64,000 bases of DNA, from the NCBI GenBank assembly GCA_903813345.2, contig CAIIXF020000012.1, positions 33,366,572-33,430,571 of the forward strand. Reading direction: 5' to 3'. The position numbers and the translations under genes were made by a program. Positions within the stretch are counted from its first letter, which is position 1, and each line of letters opens with the position of its first letter. Source of the DNA: Owenia fusiformis (taxonomy: Eukaryota; Annelida; Polychaeta; Sabellida; Oweniidae). This document shows, piece by piece, positions 51,346 through 63,848 of the stretch. The notes beneath the pieces are model-generated. The model searched no databases. It had not been told where the DNA came from and saw only the letters and a list, made by a program, of their open reading frames with translations.

Positions 51346-51375
51346 ATGGCGGCTCCAGGCGAATCAACTGGATCA
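51346..51375 (+). promoter_or_regulatory. Possible start exon (YY1-like ATGGCGGC) of the coiled-coil gene
   Basis: ACAATATGGCGGCTCC resembles the AANATGGCGGC start-site motif bound by YY1. From the ATG at 51346 the frame reads MAAPGESTGS. It could splice in phase 0 to the exon at 51963, but the only GT (GTCCAT at 51376) is a poor donor. The assignment is tentative. Confidence 0.25.
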
Positions 51376-52109
51376 GTCCATTTTTAAGAAATAAGGGGAG
51401 TTCTGTAAAATCCAGTTTATTGAAATTGTCTTTGAGATAAAGTAATCAGTTTATAATAATTTTGAAAACGTTATCCAAAGTGTGATTGCGTTCAAATAAT
51501 ACATGTACAACAGCCAATATAAATTCTTGTATTAGAAACCGGTTTGTCTTGCTTTGTTTCATTTGTAGGATATTTCATATGCCAAGCTGTGTGCTATTAC
51601 GTTATGGGGAAATTTAGATGCCAATTTTTCCTTATTATACACAAATAGAAGATCCTGAAACTTCACCCATAAATGTGGAATTGATTTGTCAAAATAAAAA
51701 TCACCCTTTTATAAATGTGTGACGATCTATAATATATTTATGCTATATAACAGTTAGAGGTGTTGACACAACGACCTCGAACCTGTGATCCCTTGAGTAT
51801 TATTCCGGGATCGGGCCTTTTATACTAAACGGTGAGCAACACCAGAAACGAGCGTTCGATTTGCTAAACGATATGCGTCACCCTTTAAACACTTGTTGTT
51901 TAATCAGGATCAATTATTTTTCATTAGAGGTCCAAACAAGATGTATAATGTTTTATTTCCAGGCTGCATCAAGAGAGATGATAGTGTATGGATCAGAGCT
52001 TGACTCTATGAGTGAGAATGGGTAGAGCGTATCAGCAAGCACATCTAACACCAGAGGAGCCAACCTTGCCTCAAAGATAATTGCCAGATATTTTACAAAG
52101 ATCTGTTAT

Positions 52110-52568
52110 CACTGGTGATCCACTCGGAACGTCGAAGGTACAATTTTTCTTTTATCCTTATTTCTATATTGTAGGCAGAATTCCCACAACATTTTAATCA
52201 CAATGTATATCACAATCATATGTTTAAGAAAGAAGACAACATAATCAGCGATTCAATTCCTCACTTAAATTACAGAAACAATATTTCGAAAAACAGTTAA
52301 GATCTGCACTTTTAACCCATATCGTTTCTGTAACTTAAGTGAGGAATTAAATCAACGATTCTGTTGTCTTCGATCTATTTTTTCGCAAACATGTACCTTT
52401 TATAAAACATATGATACTGATACATGTGTGTGTGAAAAAATGTCGTGGTGATTCTGCCTACAAGGCGTGAAATAAGGAAAAAAGAAAAATCATACCTTCG
52501 ACGTTCCAACATTTTGTTACCCAAACGAACTGTTTCGGTAACCAGCGTAATCGAGCGGATCACCAGTG
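52110..52568. mobile_element. MITE with CACTGGTGATCC ends and 6-bp target duplication
   Basis: It begins CACTGGTGATCCACTCG and ends CGAGCGGATCACCAGTG. Immediate flanks are TGTTAT on both sides (52104-52109 and 52569-52574). The inverted similarity continues inside (ACGTCGAAGGTA, GTAGGCAGAAT), and an inner hairpin carries TTCCTCACTTAA. It sits in the first intron of the coiled-coil locus. Confidence 0.85.
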
Positions 52569-54057
52569 TGTTATGCATATGACAAAAAAAGAGAATTAGT
52601 AATATTTTGGATATAAAGAGTGTAAAATTGCAAGTGTACAGGTGGGCAGGCCCAACATTATTCTTTTTTTATTTTCTCACTTTTTTGATGAATATGGAGT
52701 GCATTTAAAGACAACTAGCTTCAAACCTTCACAAAACTACATGCAACTGGGTCTTAGTCATCATAAAAACATGTCATTCCTCAAACGCAATGAGTAACAC
52801 TTAATTGTCCCATCTGTAGGTACCATTCACTACTAGTTAGTAGCTGTAAGAAACAGTGTAGGAAACAGGAAAAGGCTGTGAGTGAACATGAGGGCTATAG
52901 AAGACTAAACAAGGCTTTGCAACAGAGCCTAGATGACCTCGAGGCCAAACTTAGTAGCAATACATTCACACAGGGGGACTGATCAACTGTGTATGCTAAA
53001 TTACAGAATGTCCAGGTATGTTCAATGAAAGTCTGAATCTTTATCTCAATGAATGATTTTAATATTTAATTTCCAAACATTTTGTTATGTATTCATTTCA
53101 GAACTTACTGTCGAACAACGAAGAAGAAAATCATAAGCTTAGAGCTAAATCACCCAAAGTTACATTAAATCACAAAGCCTCGGGTATTTTCAATTAAATT
53201 TTTATTTTATACACATCTCACTGACATTATCCACAAAGGACCTTATACACCCTCCATTGGGATCTCCCCATGGGAAAAAATAATTCATCTGATTTTTCAA
53301 AATGAGTATTCTGCTTCAATTATTACATTTATATGCACACTAGTATCTTGTTGACCTATATTCAGCACTGTATTGATGTATAGGCCACTTATTAGGGTCA
53401 TAATTCAATCATGAAGTGTAGAGGCATAGATTCCAAACCAGGAAGTATTTTTGTGTCTGTCAAAATCCATTTACATCCTACGCATCCTTGCATCTTATCC
53501 AAATATGTTACTACATAATGAAATATATAGTATAATCTTTGGTTTTACAAACTTGTATGATATTTGATAAGTGTAAAAGTTGTTTTTGGAGCATTTTTCT
53601 ATAGCCATTTTGTAGGGAAAAAAATGATGAAAAAATGTACAATCTTTTAATTTTAAGTATGACCTGAATCAATTGCAAACTTCATATTTGCACATTTGAT
53701 GAGATAAACCATTTGTGTCGTATTGTGAAATTATTAAGTTTGCAATCGATTCAGGTCACAGTGTATTTTTGGTATTTCTGTGATAATCAATGGAAACCAA
53801 TGGCCTCTATTAGGATCTGCTGATATCCTCATGTTAAGTCAATGGTGCACAGCCCCATGTAAGTCAATACAACCTTACTGAACGAAATGATCCCTATCTC
53901 AGCTTATGTGTGTCCGAGCACTTTAATATTTTCCAAAGTATTATATGACATTTTATTCTTCATGTTACACCTACGAATGATTCATTTTGACCATAGGGAT
54001 ATTTGCCAATAATTGCACCTTGTCCTTTGTTCAAGTCACTGCCATATGCAATGCATA

Positions 54058-54275
54058 CAGTTATCTGCTCAGCATTAAAGCAAGAAGGTACAGCACCCAC
54101 CCACCTGAGAATTTTAAAACCGGCTTAATTTCATCTTCCTAAAACTTCATTTGCACCCAATTAAAAATGAGAAAAATAATTAAAAATGGGCATAGTTTTA
54201 CCAGTTTTGGTCTGAATTGTGAAAATGAGAATTTTGCACCAACTTGATAAAAATGCCTTATCTGGTGCCTGATAA
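54058..54275 (+). mobile_element. Diverged member of the CAGTGATCTCC MITE family
   Basis: It shares GCTCAGCATTAAAGCAAGA, CACCCACCTGAGAATTTT and GTGAAAATGAGAATTTTGCA with 50063-50259. Both ends are eroded. Confidence 0.6.
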
Positions 54276-56887
54276 TTAAAATCCTGAAAATACGGCAAAT
54301 TGCCATGTTTCTAGTTTTATAGTCACTTCAATTGATTCAATGTAGCAATTTGTGACATTGATTTATAGGAATCAGATATATGATAATTATGTAAGTTTGG
54401 TCGATCTTTCCATTGATATATCAAACTTGATACCATCTATTTTGATTTTGGCTGTAGAGGGGGGGGGGGGGTAGGGCTTATTTGACAGCTAAGAATAGTA
54501 TTTTAGAGTCATATTACCATTTGAATTATGGAAGCTACTATAGCTTTATCAATATGCAAATCTAAAATTTTATGAATCATGTTTTGACAGAACACAAGTA
54601 ATTTTTTGAATGGAACCCCTGAAGGACTTACAATTTCGCATATATCTTTAGACTTTGAAGCTGACACTAATGAGTGAGAAAAGTTTGGTAGACAGAAGGA
54701 GGGAGACATTCTCAGAGTTGCAGACACAGAGTGGTGACCCTCATTTTACCTGAGAGAACCTTGTTGTTGAGAGATACCACATGCTTCTCAAGTGGAGGTA
54801 TGATCTAAGAGATACTTTATATGATGCACTGTTACATTGGGTAATTTAATACTACTGGTACAAAAATAAACTTCCAACATTGAGGATGAGTTGACTATAG
54901 GATCAATTACTCAGATGCGAGTAGGTAGTTACCAGTTTCGCCACCAGGTGGCTGATTCAGGGGAAATAACATGGCAGGGTATTACAAATTTCCCTAAAAC
55001 TTGAATATTCATCAGTTTTAGTGGTTCACTTTTCATATTACCCTTATGTATCTGATAGTTATTCAAATTAAAATATGTCCAGTAAAGGAAAATGTTATCT
55101 GCCCAACACAAGAAAAGATATTTCAATTTTTGTGATTTTACCACATGGGGTCTATGGGGAATCTCCCGGACCTAGAAGTCACATTTTCAAAGAAAATTAA
55201 ATTTTCAAAGTTGATAAACTCTTATCAAAACCACATTTCATACATGTAGATTCAAAATATGACATCAGTTTGAATGAAGTTTGAATTTTTAATGACGTAA
55301 ATCAAGATTATTTCTACTCGCACCTAGTCTATTGTCTAATGGATGAGTTGTCTTGGGGATCAATTGACTTTGGGATGAGTTGGTTCTTGGCAACCAGTTG
55401 TCTTGGAAATCAGTTGTCATGGGGACTAATTGACCCTGCAATCTATCGTGTACAAATGAATATGTAAATCAGGGTGTTCGTTATTGCAAATGGATATCCA
55501 TTTGATCTCATTTCTTTGATCTGATCTCTCTTTTAGGATTTATTAAGGGAATGTGACAATGTATTGTCAAACCACATATACCAGGAGGCATGGACCATGC
55601 CACAGAATGAATAGATGGAGAAACCACTGAATAACCTGGAGGGGGATAGGCACACCACACAAGCTCAATTACTCAAGGTAAATTTTGGCATATTTTACAG
55701 AATGAAGCCAAATTATACACAGGGTGTTCCATAAAAATTGTATTCCCACATACTTGAACCCTCAACCCTTATAAACAGATGTCTCAAAAGAAATTGTAGA
55801 GATTATCCAAAGTTACATTTCTCTCTCATTTGTATGGATACTTCAAGAGATGAAAGCACAATGCAAACTCAACTAGCACGAGTGCAGGTCTTCTTATTTA
55901 CTATTAAAAACCCTCTCGTAGTAATACAGTGCAAATGTATTTCGCTAATATATTTTACATTCAAAATATTACAAGTTCAATGCCAACGGAGAATGAAAAA
56001 TGCAACTCATTTAAAATTATCAGGCGTAATTGCTCAGATTATTATAGCTCAAAGCATTACTAAAAGCAAACAAAGTCACTGTATGTAAATGAAAGTATAA
56101 TTTCTCCAAAAAGGATATTCCTGTACAAATAGAGGATGGTCAGAGCCTGCTTCATACCATGCAGACACGGGTAGAGAAAACTCTGACAAATTTCTTGGTA
56201 CTGGGTCCAGACACCATCCGGCAAAACCTTCACTACGATTATGAAACTTTGACAAAACAACTCGCAGATACCAAGGGCACATTAGAGAGCTGTCTCCTGG
56301 AGTTGTCACAGTATGGTAACCGCACAGATCAGGTGAGAATGAGTATCTTTATTCCAAAAATTTGGGAAATGATGCTTATTAAGTGAGCATTTGAACACTG
56401 ATTTTGAGGAAAAACAATGAAACACTGAAGATATGTCTCAGAGTCCAACAATTTATGCAATTCTTAAACTAACTCTTTATATGACTTGAAATAAGAAACA
56501 ATTGAGGCACAGGGTGAGCCAAAAATGTTAATCTAAACAAATGTTAAAAACTAAGTAATTCAGCATTGTTTAAGATCATATTTATCACCATTAAACCTTT
56601 TCAATTTTCTTCATCTTAGAAGTATGGCTATATTATACTAAAGTTGAAGGCATTTTAGAGTAGATCACAATTATGGCATTGTTTTTCTGATTCTTGCCTC
56701 AGAAAATTAAAAATGGCTCGAATAGGCCATAACTTAAAGATATGATACTACAATGATCTATTTATTGAAGGGAAGATGCGATGGTAAATATTACATTGTG
56801 ACTGTACAGTTCATGATTTATATATGTTCGTTGGGATTCCCTACACCTTGGAGTTGCCAATTTTTAGTTGTAAATTATGAATTGTAG

Positions 56888-57722
56888 GTTCTACAACATG
56901 AGTCAGAACATCCCCAGGTTCTACATCAACATGATTCAGAACATCCCAAGGTTCTACAACACCATGAGTCAGAACATCCCCAGGTTCTACAACAACGTGA
57001 TTCAGAACATCCCAAGGCCAAGGTTCTACAACAACCTGAGTCAGAACATCCCAAGGTTCTACAACACCATGAGTCAGAACATCCCCAGGTTCTACAACAA
57101 CCTGAGTCAGAACATCCCAAGGTTCTACAACACCATGAGTCAGAACATCCCCAGGTTCTACAACAACATGTGCCAGAATATCCCCAGATTCTGCAACTCC
57201 AGAAGTCAGAACATCATCCATGTTCTACAACAACATGAGTCAGAACATCATCAGGTTCTACAACAACAGGAGTCAAAACATCATCAGGTTCTACAACAAC
57301 ATGAGTTAAAACATCATCAGGTTCTACAACAACATGAGTCAAAACATCATCAGGTTCTACAACAACAGGAGTCAAAACATCATCAGGTTCTACAACAACA
57401 TGAGTTAAAACATCATCAGGTTCTACAACAACATGAGTCAAAACATCATCAGGTTCTACAACAACAGGAGTCAAAACATCATCAGGTTCTACAACAACAT
57501 GAGTCAGAACATCATCAGTTTCTACAACAACAGGAGTCAGAACATCATCAGGTTCTACAACAACCTGAGTCAGTACATCATCAGGTTCTACAACATGAGT
57601 CAGAGCAATGCATCCCCAGGTTCTACAACAACATGCGTCAGAATATCCCCAGATTCTACAACAACAGGAGTCAGAACACCATCAGGTTCTACAACAACAT
57701 GAGTCAGAACATCAGCAAGAGG
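56888..57722 (+). repeat. 33-bp exonic minisatellite, about 25 copies
   Basis: The unit GTTCTACAACAACATGAGTC (plus AGAACATCATCAG) encodes VLQQHESEHHQ in the frame of the exon at 56888. Two subtypes occur: CATCCCCAG/CATCCCAAG units to about 57190, and CATCATCAG units after it. A second plus frame and two minus frames are also open, giving spurious ORFs of up to 289 codons. Confidence 0.92.
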
Positions 57723-57895
57723 CTCTCAGGGGTTGTCAGTTCATGATAACAGAAGAACTACTGCTTGATGTTGGAAGTATAATAACAAAACTGTATGACA
57801 GGGATGATTTTGAAGCTTTGTGTTTACAGATGAAGAAGCTCTCTACATGTTTGCTATGTGTTACAAAAAAGTACACCTTTTCAAAATCATCTTAA

Positions 57896-58976
57896 TGTTC
57901 ATTGGGACAATGGCCTGGTAGTATACAGGAAAATACTTTTGTCTTGCTGCTTTGGTTGTGCGCAAGCTATCGAAATATTGATGAAATAGTGGTTAGTAGA
58001 ATTTATTAAGTAAATTGATCTGAAATATTTGAATTTATAGTACCTATAAAAACATATATTTGGTGAAAAATGTCACTCTTGATAGCTAATACATTTTTAT
58101 AGTCTCAGAGTGTTATTTAGATGGAAATCGGTGTTTGTTACAAGGTTACACTGAATGTGTACAAACAATCTTTTTTTGTAGAAATGCCTTGTTAACTTCA
58201 TGTAAAGATATTCATTTGCAATAACTTGGTAAAGTACATATAGTCATTTAATAAGGGAAATCTTAAATGGATGAATTTTGGTGCCCCAATAAAAATGGTG
58301 GAGGGTATAAGATTTCTACTTGGCGAATAAATATGAATACTGTTATTTCAATACAGGATTTATCATACAGAAAAATTGGATATTGGTTAGCTCATTACAT
58401 TTGGAAGATCTTTAACAATTAATGGTTCTTGCACAGTGAGCCTCTGAGAATAACAAGGCGTCTGTTGTTGGTAAACATTGGATTTCTTCTAAAAATCAAA
58501 AATTGAAGAAGCATTAAGCGGTTCTGGTGTTTATTGTATTTTTGGGTTTTTGAGGGCCTTCATTGACATTTAATCATGGAGTTATGGAAATTGTTTTTTC
58601 TTGTCAAATTTAACCAGTAATTGCAGTATTCATTATGTAGGCATTTTAGTTTATGTGGACATATCTGAATCGGTGCATTTTCTGTGGTGTTATTGCCAAC
58701 TCAAGGGTATGATATTGAGAAAAATATCGATGATGATCCTTTTAGCTGTGATCACTTAGGTTTTCATACTCTACAGCTACTATTTTTATCTGCATTAAAC
58801 ATGTTGAAAATCATCACTCACTATAATATATCAATCAGTTCTGTTAATCAAAATCAATGTGTTAATATTGAGACAAAATTCAATAAAAAAGTCACATTTG
58901 CACTCATTGGAATTGTGCGCTCATTAGAGATAATATTACAGGTATATGTATTACATTTTTTATATCTTATATACTA
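57896..58976. other. Downstream flank of the coiled-coil locus, with one candidate exon
   Basis: The sequence is mostly non-coding, with AATAAA at 58326-58331. A frame open from about 58684 ends in a good donor (ATTACAG|GTATAT at 58941). It reads DIEKNIDDDPFSCDHLGFHT and then hydrophobic helices. I do not recognise it, and it may be chance. Confidence 0.25.
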
Positions 58977-59132
58977 CAGTAAAACCTGTTTTAGTGCGCA
59001 CCTCCCTCTAGTTATCACCACTTAAGAGAGATTTCACATCGACGCCTGTATATAATCCCATCTAGTTAGAAAATACCTATCGTGAACACTTTTTGTGGCT
59101 CAATAGGTGTTCACTATTTACAGGTTTTACAG
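58977..59132. mobile_element. TA-flanked MITE (CAGTAAAACCTG ends)
   Basis: The left end is CAGTAAAACCTGTTTTAG and the right end CAGGTTTTACAG, with TA on both sides (58975-58976 and 59133-59134). The termini match the element at 3480-3733; the interior is shorter. Confidence 0.75.
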
Positions 59133-59242
59133 TATTTGAATTTATTGGAATATATGTAAATGTGCCTTTATTTGTGATCGATGTACAATGGACTTGATGT
59201 TTCAATACTGAATGCGTACATTTTTGGCTTTTGCAAAATATA

Positions 59243-60335
59243 CAGGGTGGTCCAAAAAAAATTGGAACATTTGTTAATTGAACACAAAACCTTTATTTTT
59301 CCTCTAAAATGCACCAAAATTTCACTGAGCATAGTTCAGTCACTTATCTCTCCGATGTAAAGTTTATAGGTGCAAACCACAAAGTTAATGCATTAAACTA
59401 GTCAATGCTTGATATGACCCCCTTTTCTTAAATATACACTTGTCAATTTCGCAGCTACTTTTTCAAGTATTCTTTATTTCAAAGCTTAAATGATCATGCT
59501 AATTGCTATACACATTTTATAAAATCATATTTAGTTGACATGAGGTATTCACATCCATGGTTTACTGGAAAACTATTGTCAACTTAAGAATACCCCAAAT
59601 CATTATTTTTATTTAAGAGTATAGGAAAGAAAGAACATGTCAGAAGTGAGTGATTGCATATCCCATACAGCTACTAAACTGACAAAATCATTGTTTCCAC
59701 TTTTCAGTAGAGGGGAAACTGACTAGTTATTTACAAGGCTTTAGTAAAGACCACCTCTAAGCACACATAATATAATATATCATTTGTGTTCTGGGAAACT
59801 CCTTCATGATATTGATATACATGCATTGATATATTCAATGAATATTATTCATACTAAACAAGAAAGGGGAGGGGGTTCATTTACCAGTCAAAACAGACTG
59901 TCCTGGCCTCTTTCTGGAGAATATTCAATCAGTAATATATCCAACAATAGCCATCAAAATATGCTTGATACCCATCAATTTGGGTAAAAAAATGTTGAAT
60001 ATGCTAAAATATTTGATCTTTCTAGGCAAACATATAAGTAGTTTGTTCAAGCTGAATTTTTAATCAAGATGGCTTGGACAAAATCAAACGAACAGCAAAG
60101 TGAATGAATCATTTCAAAACTGAGTCCCAGGCTTCAACTTGTAATTCAGGAGAAGAGGGGTCATATCAGACATCCTCTAGTTTAATGCATTAACTTTGTT
60201 GTTTGCACCTATAAACTTTACATCAGAGAAATAAGTGACTGAACTATGCTCAGTGAAATTTTGGTGCATTTTAGAGAAAAAATAATGATTTTGAGTTCAA
60301 TTATCAAATGTTCCAATTTTTTTTGGACCACCCTG
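59243..60335. mobile_element. 1.1-kb MITE with ~200-bp inverted repeats and TA duplication
   Basis: It begins CAGGGTGGTCCAAAAAAAAT and ends in the inverse (TTTTTTTTGGACCACCCTG), with TA at 59241-59242 and 60336-60337. The arms stay similar through GAGCATAGTTCAGTCACTTA and TTTATAGGTGCAAACCACAA. The centre is non-coding. Termini and TA fit mariner-type mobilisation. Confidence 0.88.
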
Positions 60336-60337
60336 TA

Positions 60338-61050
60338 TATTGTCACTAGTCCACAGAAGGGGCAATAGGAATTAGCCACATCCAAAAATGGAGATAAAAT
60401 TAATGTTAATGTTCAGGATTGAAGTGAGTCAACAGGTATATGCATAATTATAAAACTTTATAAATCGCTTGATAAAATGAATAGTCACATGGGTTGACCT
60501 TGAAATGGCATGTGTAAAAAGTTATTTGCAATAGAAATAAATAAATCCGTACATCAAACTTTCTTTATTAGTTTATTTGGTCCAGACTTGAATACAGCAT
60601 CAACTTCAAATACTTCAATGTAGTTCAAGGCCAGCTATTATCAGAAATTATAACATTAATTAAAACCTCATCTAATCCCAAATACCTTTGAACACGTAAG
60701 TAAACTTGAACACATAAGGATTCCAACTCCTAATTGCTATAGCAAATTCATCTTTGAATTTCGAGAACAAATTTGATTCTATTTTGAGAGCCTATATCGG
60801 CATGAATTCACACTGACAGAAAGGTGGAAGGGCAAATAATCCAATTCATGAATACCAAAAGGATGCTACATCTCGGGTTTAGAGTGTTTTGCATTTCGTT
60901 CAGTTTATGGCGCCTCTACCGGCAAAAGCTAAAATAGCACTGGTTTCGAGACCATTTAAGTACGGGTCAAGGGATGCAGAATAAATGAGTCGGAGGATGA
61001 TATATCCCCTGGGTTTTATACAGCATTTTATTGTTTTAAGTTTAAATCTG
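60338..61050. other. Intergenic, no gene seen
   Basis: AT-rich non-coding DNA. The last 150 bp contain a diverged form of the CATTTCGTTCAGT…TAGCACTGGTT sequence that is tandemly duplicated at 61272-61465. Confidence 0.5.
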
Positions 61051-61211
61051 GGCTGTAGCCGGGATTTGACGGGGGTCATTTTTATAAAAATCCAAGGGAT
61101 TCACTTTTGAAATGGCCCAAAAATGACCAAAACCCTTGAAAAAGTGCTCAGAATGGTGAAAACTGCATGGTTTTGAAAGCATTTTTGGCAATGGTAGAGG
61201 GTCCTGGCCTG
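61051..61211. mobile_element. Diverged copy of the 20366-20543 MITE
   Basis: It begins GGCTGTAGCCGGGATTTG and ends GTCCTGGCCTG. It shares AAAAAGTGCTCAGAATGGTG and TTTTGAAAG with the element beside the GPCR. Confidence 0.7.
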
Positions 61212-61271
61212 TTACATAAGTTTTTTAATGATAGATTCAAACTGATAGCATGGTCGGTCATACGGGGGTCC

Positions 61272-61465
61272 TATCCATAAATACTCTGATAGGACGCTGT
61301 CCCGGGGTTTTCGTGTCGTTTCGTTCAGTAAATAGCACTGGTTGCGAGACTATTTTAGTACGTGTTTCGTATCCATAATACTCTGATAGGACGCTGTCCC
61401 GGGGTTTTCGTGTCGTTTCGTTCAGTAAATAGCACTGGTTGCGAGACTATTTCAGTACGTGTTTC
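61272..61465 (+). repeat. 97-bp tandem duplication, two copies
   Basis: The block ATACTCTGATAGGACGCTGT onward recurs at 61281 and 61378, with one missing A and one T/C difference. It includes CCCGGGG and TTCGTGTCGTTTCGTTCAGT. A third, diverged version lies at about 60895-60965. Confidence 0.88.
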
Positions 61466-63220
61466 TAGCACGGGTTTTAGAAACCCGGGTTTTGTCAGTG
61501 TTTGCCATCGACCCTTTCTCGATTAAAGAGCGAACCGCGAAAAAGAGAATAATATTAGGAATATCATCCGTTTAAGTACAGACCTATAAGTTACAAAAGG
61601 TATCGATGCAACACTCGTAATGGTTTTTGTGTATTATTGTACCATTTTGATTATTTTGCACTTTGTATGAATATTTTCAAATAAAAGCTCATTGAGTGCA
61701 ATAGAACCGGGAGTGTATATTTGATCTAAATGATAGTTTCCCAGAAAAAATTTCAGGAGTACTTTACGAACAGTTCATAATTCTGTGTCACAAAAGTCTG
61801 TATGAGATGAAAGGTTCTTCAAGGACACTTCAATCTTTATTACATTTACAGTATTACATTTTTGTATTTTTGTAAATACGTTTAGTTGTAATCATACTCA
61901 CATTTCTCTGTTAACATTTCGTGATTATATATAATTTTCTGCTCTCTTTGAAACGGAAGAAATATAGTACACGAAATAAGAGACACTTATGGGTATTTTG
62001 TTGGCAAATATATAGGAGATTGACAGTGTGGCGAACTCAGTAAATCGAGATACACTCCCAGGGATACACTCCCATCCATAAGTCTCGCAACCTGGAGACC
62101 CCTTTTGGATCACATAATATTAAGCCCGTTTTGATTTGGCGATTTAAAAAAATCATCAACTGAATTAGGCATGAATTTCCATATAATTATAATTAAATCA
62201 AGGTGCACAGTTAAGAAGCTCGAGAAATCAAGATACAAACATTGCTAGGCTTCGATTTTCTGTTCGTTTGCAAAATTTATGGAGGGGAGCGTAAATGATC
62301 GTGCATTTAAAGGGGCAACAGGGATTGTAGAGAGAAAATTCGAATGTTTGTTATTTTTTCTGAGCTATCGGGTCAATATTTGGCTTAACATCTTCTTTGA
62401 CATACCTATTTTCTTAAAATGTATGGATAAACTATCAATTTCAGCATTAAGAAGTGTAAATTCAGTTCAAAGCTTCTAGGGAATCCCACTCATAGATTTT
62501 TAAGATCCACCACGTTTCAAGAGGAATATCAGCTGAGATAATGTCATCCAGGGGGTTTCTTTGTAGATAATGAAAATATATGTTAGTCTTGATGAAATAT
62601 CCAAACTTAAATATATTTCGACACTGGATTTTAACCCCTTAGAAGTAATAAATATGGCTTCTCTGAGCCAAACCAATCTGTTGAAACTGAAGGAAAAAGC
62701 CAATCAGACTGGAACCAATTGAGCGGGTTTTTTAAATCTTATTTTGAATTTCTACTGATGAAAGTGGAAATTCATGGCTAGGAACAATCATCGATTTGAT
62801 ACTGTTAAAGAATTAATTCAAGCCTCAGAATTGATAAGTTGATAAACAAACTTGTTTTACATCAAATAAAACGAAAAAATCAGGGGGTTCCTCTAATTGT
62901 GTTTTTAGGAGACCCGATCTCTTTAAAGACCAATATCCTTGAAGATATTATGTGATCCACAGTGAAGGACCACAGAAAACAAACAGGGCATTGGGGCTGT
63001 GTTATAAAATCGATAACTAATCAACCGACCGAAAATACAATATTCAATTTGTGCATCACAACTCATTATTATCCGAGGAACATCAAAACCAATTTCAAGC
63101 GTTGAATACATGAAAGTAAGCTTCAAAACCAGGTATTTCAAGAATGCAACACTTGAAATTCTTGACGATTCTTTGAAGGTATGAAACAATAGTTATACCT
63201 ATATCAAGTTAATATAGGCC
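61466..63220. other. Intergenic, no gene seen
   Basis: Only short open frames without motifs are present. I see no repeat structure beyond short AT-rich stretches. Confidence 0.5.
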
Positions 63221-63848
63221 TAGCCACCCCATTCAGACAGATCGCCTAAAAGTACATTCGTATGATGTGGAAAGTAGAAACATTTTGTCATCCATGATGC
63301 AAATTATTTTTTACTGCTTAATAAATGATGAATGGCAGTCATATTTAGTTCTATAAGTATGAGAATAGCATGCCGTCTTGATATTTCAAGGTAAATCGTT
63401 CAAAAAATGATGACGGTGATTGAAACGACGATGTAAAGATAAAACCGCAACGAAATATTTGTAGATTTCTTTAAAAACTAAGAAATATACATCTCATATT
63501 GAATTTTTCAAAACAGAAAAGCATGTATAAATAGTAAGGCATGTAGTTCCAAATCCCCCTGGTAGTATTAACATTTTTTCAAAGAAATCTATAAATATTT
63601 CATTGCGGTTTTATCTTTACATCGTCATTTCAATCACCGTCATCATTTTTCGAATGAGTTACCTTGAAATATCAAGACAACATGCTATTCTCATACTTAA
63701 AGAACGCAATATAACTGTCCTTGACCATTTATTAAGCAGTAAAAAATAATTTGCTTCATGGGTGACAAAATGTTCTACTTTCCCGGTGAATGTCGAGTCT
63801 CGCATCATAGGAATGTAATTTCTGGCGATCTGTCTGCATGGGGTGCTA
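63221..63848. mobile_element. Fold-back element with ~255-bp inverted arms
   Basis: The left end TAGCCACCCCATTCAGACAG faces the right end CTGTCTGCATGGGGTGCTA. The arms match through TTTTTTACTGCTTAATAAAT and TGATGACGGTGATTGAAA, separated by a loop of about 100 bp (63480-63575). It has no coding capacity. Confidence 0.85.

Larger units (their letters stand above)
51963..57895 (+). pseudogene. Coiled-coil-rich gene with stops and frameshifts, probably a pseudogene
   Basis: Exon-like blocks with GT/AG borders are 51963-52021, 52820-53015, 53102-53183, 55537-55677, 56114-56332 and 56888-57895. A weaker candidate at 54652-54797 does not fit the phase. Blocks 1-2 join in phase (ENG|YHSLLVSS), and block 2 leads into block 3, as block 55537-55677 does into the last two, at phase 0. 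The text is heptad-like and charged (KALQQSLDDLEAKLSSN; TKQLADTKGTLESCLLELSQ). In-frame stops lie at 52980-52982 (TGA), 55612-55614 (TAG) and 54772-54774 (TGA, weak exon). The last block holds a 33-bp repeat with a +1 shift near 57217 and a compensating +5 near 57605. It ends at TAA 57893-57895. I do not recognise the family. A functional gene with a different exon set remains possible. Confidence 0.5.

Noticed and set aside
54652-54797. Extra exon of the coiled-coil locus
   Set aside because: It has fair splice borders, but its phase does not fit the exons on either side and it carries a TGA, so I mention it only as weak.
55738-56088. 116-codon plus-strand frame
   Set aside because: It lies wholly in an intron of the coiled-coil locus and begins in a CAGGGTGTTCC transposon-end fragment.
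56877-57746. 289-codon open frame starting at ATG 56877
   Set aside because: It reads the 33-bp repeat in the NMSQNIPRFYN frame first, starting 11 bp before a good AG acceptor. The exon-compatible frame is VLQQHESEHHQ. The length is a product of the repeat.
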